This document shows, piece after piece, positions 61,048 through 64,000 of a stretch of DNA of 64,000 nucleotides. Within the stretch, counting starts at the first letter, position 1, and the number at the start of each line of letters is the position of its first letter. Source of the stretch: Nicoliella spurrieriana (GTDB lineage: Bacteria > Bacillota > Bacilli > Lactobacillales > Lactobacillaceae). Position numbers and translations under genes: made by a program. Below the pieces are notes generated by a model, which was not told the DNA's origin, ran no database searches, and saw nothing but the letters and a program-made list of their open reading frames with translations. Where the stretch lies: assembly GCF_023380205.1 (NCBI RefSeq), contig NZ_CP093361.1:1116001-1180000 (forward strand), given 5' to 3'.

Positions 61048-63276
61048 ATGTCGCAAACGAAAGTGTTAGAATCAAATGATGTTATCAACAAGGTGGCTAC
61101 CTACATGAAGCCTGATGATGTAGCAATGGTTAAAAAGGCCCTTAAATTTGCTACAATTGCGCATTCCGGACAAAAGCGTCAGTCTGGTGAAGCATATATT
61201 GTTCATCCGGTTCAAGTTGCTGGAATTCTAGCTAATTTAAATATGGATGCTGAAACCGTTAGTGCCGGCTTTTTGCACGATGTAGTTGAGGATACCGGTG
61301 CTGAGTTAAGCGATATTCAGGAACTATTTGGCAGTGATGTTGCCTTAATCGTTGATGGGGTCACTAAACTTAGCAAGATTAAATATAAGTCCCATAAGGA
61401 ACAACTGGCTGAAAATCACCGTAAATTACTGTTAGCAATGTGTAAGGATATTCGAGTGATGATCGTTAAATTAGCCGATCGGTTACACAACATGCGGACG
61501 TTAAGTCATTTAAAACCAGATAAGCAACGTCGAATTGCAGATGAAACGATTGAAATTTATGCCCCCCTAGCTGACCGGCTCGGAATTGGGACGATTAAAT
61601 GGGAGCTAGAAGATCTATCACTGCGTTACATTAATCCCGGCCAATACTATCAAATTGTTAATTCAATGAATTCTAAGCGGAAGCAAAGAGTGGATTATAT
61701 TAACGAAGCAATTGCCGAGGTAAGGGACTCCTTAAAGGGGATGGACATTAAAATTGATGCCATCTACGGTCGGCCTAAGCATCTCTATTCGATTTATAAA
61801 AAAATGCATAATAAGCATAAAAAATTTGAAGAAATTTATGATCTCTTCGCAATTCGAGTAATTGTGGAGTCGGTTAAGGACTGTTATGCAGTTTTAGGGG
61901 CGGTCCATTCTAAGTGGAAACCCATGCCTGGTCGATTTAAGGATTACATTGCAATGCCCAAGGCAAATATGTATCAATCATTGCATACAACGTTAATTGG
62001 ACCTGAGGGGAAGCTATTAGAAATTCAAATTCGAACGGCAGAAATGCATCGGGTTGCTGAATATGGGGTAGCTGCCCACTGGGCTTACAAGGAAGGGATT
62101 AAGAGCGAGGTTAAGAGTAGTAATGATAACACCAAGTTAAATTGGTTTAAAAAAATCATTGAACTGCAAGAGGACACCGATGATGCATCTGATTTTATGC
62201 AAAGTGTTAAGGGCGAACTATTCGGCGATCACGTCTATGCATTCACTCCTAATGGGGATGTCTTAGAATTACCAAAGGGAGCAGGTCCATTAGACATGGC
62301 CTATACGATCCATACCGATATTGGGAACCACACTACTGGTGCACGGGTTAATGGTAAAATTGTGCCCTTGGATTACCGAATTAAAAATAGTGATTTAGTT
62401 GAAATTATGACGTCATCTGCCTCCACGGGACCGAGTCGCGATTGGATTAAATTGGTCTCAACTAGCAAAGCTCGGCATAAAATTAAGCAATACTTTCGAA
62501 AACGTGATCATGATAAGATGGTGGAAACTGGTCGTGAAATGCTTGCATCTAACATCAAAGAAGCTGGCTTTAACGTCAATGAAGTTTTGAATGATGCTAA
62601 TGTTACTAAGAGTGCTAAGCGCCTGGATTATAAGAATGCTGATGATCTATACGCAGCAGTTGGCTTTGGTGACCAACAGGTCAATACGGTTGCACATCGT
62701 TTAACAAGCCACATTCGTGCGGCCCAGGAACTGCAAAGACAAGAAGCAGAGCAACGCGATATTTTAGAGGAACACCAAACGATTCAAAATGAAAAAAAGA
62801 AAAATAAAAAGAAAACCACTTCAATCGATGGCATTGTAGTCGAGGGAGTTTCTAACCTGCTAGTGCGGCTAAGTCACTGTTGTTCTCCAATTCCAGGGGA
62901 TGAAATCGTTGGTTACATTACGCAGGGAAATGGGATTTCAGTTCATCGAATTGATTGCCCGAACGTTAAGAAATCAATTGCCACTGGGCAACGACTAATT
63001 AACGTTCATTGGGATGACGAATTGAACCAGCGTGAGGAGTATGCCTCTTACTTAGAAATTGATGGTTATAATCGGAACGGATTATTGAATGATATTATTA
63101 AATCCATTAATGGTATTTCTAAACACCTTTCTTCGGTTCAGGGTAAAATTCATAACGAAAAGACGGTTACCGTTTCCGTTGAAATTGGGGTGAAAAATTT
63201 AAATCAACTCAATTTAATCATCGATCATATTAAGAATATTCCAGATGTATACGTGGTTAAAAGACCGTTTAAATAG
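61048..63276 (+). CDS. relA: Bifunctional (p)ppGpp synthetase/hydrolase (Rel)
   Basis: A 742-residue long RSH protein. It makes and degrades (p)ppGpp in the stringent response. HD hydrolase domain (IVHPVQVAGIL, GFLHDVVEDT, LADRLHNMRTL), synthetase domain (YDLFAIRVIVES, MPGRFKDYIAMPKANMYQSLHTT), TGS (VYAFTPNGDVLELPKGAGPLD), a zinc-finger region with the Cys-Cys pair in LSHCCSPIPGDE, and a C-terminal ACT domain. The HD motif is intact, so it should be bifunctional. dtd follows closely, the usual Firmicutes pair. Confidence 0.96.
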   Translation: MSQTKVLESNDVINKVATYMKPDDVAMVKKALKFATIAHSGQKRQSGEAYIVHPVQVAGILANLNMDAETVSAGFLHDVVEDTGAELSDIQELFGSDVALIVDGVTKLSKIKYKSHKEQLAENHRKLLLAMCKDIRVMIVKLADRLHNMRTLSHLKPDKQRRIADETIEIYAPLADRLGIGTIKWELEDLSLRYINPGQYYQIVNSMNSKRKQRVDYINEAIAEVRDSLKGMDIKIDAIYGRPKHLYSIYKKMHNKHKKFEEIYDLFAIRVIVESVKDCYAVLGAVHSKWKPMPGRFKDYIAMPKANMYQSLHTTLIGPEGKLLEIQIRTAEMHRVAEYGVAAHWAYKEGIKSEVKSSNDNTKLNWFKKIIELQEDTDDASDFMQSVKGELFGDHVYAFTPNGDVLELPKGAGPLDMAYTIHTDIGNHTTGARVNGKIVPLDYRIKNSDLVEIMTSSASTGPSRDWIKLVSTSKARHKIKQYFRKRDHDKMVETGREMLASNIKEAGFNVNEVLNDANVTKSAKRLDYKNADDLYAAVGFGDQQVNTVAHRLTSHIRAAQELQRQEAEQRDILEEHQTIQNEKKKNKKKTTSIDGIVVEGVSNLLVRLSHCCSPIPGDEIVGYITQGNGISVHRIDCPNVKKSIATGQRLINVHWDDELNQREEYASYLEIDGYNRNGLLNDIIKSINGISKHLSSVQGKIHNEKTVTVSVEIGVKNLNQLNLIIDHIKNIPDVYVVKRPFK

Positions 63277-63284
63277 TTTTTAAT

Positions 63285-63294
63285 GGGGGGGGGG
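63285..63294 (+). repeat. Run of ten G forming the dtd ribosome binding site
   Basis: Ten G (63285-63294) in an AT-rich genome, 7 bases before the dtd ATG. It is the only plausible ribosome binding site. Homopolymers of this length are prone to slippage, which would change the spacing. Confidence 0.8.
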
Positions 63295-63301
63295 CTTATT
63301 T

Positions 63302-63748
63302 ATGAGAGTGGTATTACAACGAGTAACTAATGGACAAGTTTCAATTGATGGTCAGTTGCGCGGAAAAATTGGCGTTGGGTTCGTTTTACTAGTCGGGGTC
63401 GCTGATTCTGATGGAGAAGCAGAAATTGAATACTTAGCAAATAAAATTGCTAAAATTCGGTTGTTTACCGATGATGCTGGAAAGATGAACCTAAACTTAG
63501 CAGCTGTAAATGGTGCAATTCTTTCGATTTCGCAATTTACTCTATATGCTAATACTGCAAAGGGCAATCGGCCTTCATTTATTGGAGCCGGGAAACCTGA
63601 CCATGCAAATCAAATTTATCAACAATTTAATGCCAAACTGGCTAGTTTAGGTTTTGATGTTCAAACCGGTGTGTTTGGTGCTGATATGCAAGTTGAATTG
63701 ACAAACGATGGCCCAGTAACAATTCAATTTGATACTGATAATAAGTAG
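63302..63748 (+). CDS. dtd: D-aminoacyl-tRNA deacylase
   Basis: A 148-residue DTD. It removes D-amino acids from tRNA. It begins MRVVLQRVTNGQVSIDGQL, has LSISQFTLYANTAKGNRPSF (catalytic SQFTL) and the G-P block DGPVTIQ at the end, all family marks. It lies 25 bases after relA, as in many Firmicutes, with a G-run as ribosome binding site. Confidence 0.95.
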   Translation: MRVVLQRVTNGQVSIDGQLRGKIGVGFVLLVGVADSDGEAEIEYLANKIAKIRLFTDDAGKMNLNLAAVNGAILSISQFTLYANTAKGNRPSFIGAGKPDHANQIYQQFNAKLASLGFDVQTGVFGADMQVELTNDGPVTIQFDTDNK

Positions 63749-63759
63749 GGGTGATTAAT

Positions 63760-64000
63760 TTGCGTAGTTTGTTTTGGGATTTCGATGGGACCCTTTTTAA
63801 TACTTATCCCATGATGGTAAGGGCATTTGATGAGACCCTCCAGTTACTAGGGATTGATGAAATTGAAATGGATGATCAAGCTTACTATGAGGAAATGCGC
63901 CGTCATTCTGCTGGTAGTGCAATTAGTCGGTTTGCTGCCGAATTCAATCTTTCTGAATCTGAAATTAGACCACCGTTTAAAAAACTTCAAGACCGGTTGG
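63760..64000 (+). CDS. HAD-family hydrolase, N-terminal part (runs off the window)
   Basis: About 80 codons of a HAD-superfamily phosphatase. It starts LRSLFWDFDGTLFNTYPMM, where the DxDGT motif holds the nucleophile, followed by an alpha-helical cap region. The phosphoglycolate-phosphatase-like subgroup is likely, but substrate is unknown. I start at TTG 63760, behind GGGGTGA at 63748-63754. The end of the gene is beyond the window. Confidence 0.85.
   Translation, partial: MRSLFWDFDGTLFNTYPMMVRAFDETLQLLGIDEIEMDDQAYYEEMRRHSAGSAISRFAAEFNLSESEIRPPFKKLQDRL

Overview
The window is a contiguous piece of a low-GC Gram-positive chromosome, almost certainly from a member of the Lactobacillaceae. The signs are AT-rich coding DNA with GGAGG-type ribosome binding sites and frequent TTG starts; Firmicutes genes such as PolC, HrcA/CIRCE, an RNase J paralogue, RnpM/YlxR, YlxQ and a YneF-like protein; a mevalonate-pathway HMG-CoA synthase; a D-lactate dehydrogenase; a nucleoside deoxyribosyltransferase; and a gene order typical of lactobacilli (comEC-holA-rpsT / rpsO-rnj-TPR-tuf-tig-clpX-engB / uvrC-obgE). 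The genus cannot be fixed from the sequence alone. I see no prophage, insertion sequence, CRISPR array or island; this is mostly core genome.

Layout. 1-1.3 kb: the end of comEC and holA. 1.3-2.3 kb: divergent rpsT (-) and rpsO (+), both with clear promoters. 2.4-10 kb: rnj, a repeat-type protein, tuf behind three candidate promoters, tig, clpX and engB. 10.0-10.3 kb: an unannotated 58-residue minus-strand gene with its own promoter, ribosome binding site and terminator. 10.3-19.7 kb: uvrC, obgE, an OatA-like acyltransferase, rnz, a LapA-like protein, recJ and apt. 19.7-24.7 kb: tRNA-Ser(CGA), mvaS, a deoxyribosyltransferase, lexA divergent from a DUF896 gene across an SOS box, a YneF-like protein, a plsC-like acyltransferase, a TrmN6-like methyltransferase and a GIY-YIG protein. 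24.7-34.2 kb: D-LDH, rpsB-tsf, pyrH-frr, an unrecognised acidic protein, uppS-cdsA-rseP-proS. 34.3-45.6 kb: polC, then rimP-nusA-ylxR-ylxQ-infB-rbfA and truB-ribF. 45.6-52.5 kb: hrcA-grpE-dnaK-dnaJ under CIRCE control, then lepA. 52.6-59.3 kb is the more accessory part: a uracil permease, a two-gene cell-surface glycopolymer unit, a YczE/YitT-like membrane protein behind a cre-like site, and a LacI-family regulator. 59.4-64 kb: prmA-rsmE-relA-dtd and the start of a HAD phosphatase.

Together the genes serve translation and its control (ribosomal proteins, EF-Tu, EF-Ts, IF2, LepA, Frr, RimP, RbfA, Obg, EngB), protein quality control (Tig, ClpX, DnaK system), DNA repair (UvrC, RecJ, LexA), lipid and envelope synthesis (UppS, CdsA, RseP, PlsC-like, OatA-like, TagF-like) and stringent response (RelA). 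The strongest oddities are: lexA has no ATG/GTG/TTG start and its homology begins at an ATC (or ATA) codon behind a good ribosome binding site; the 58-residue gene has a full set of expression signals; the ribosome binding site of dtd is a run of ten G; and the glycerophosphotransferase fusion has an unrecognised companion gene.
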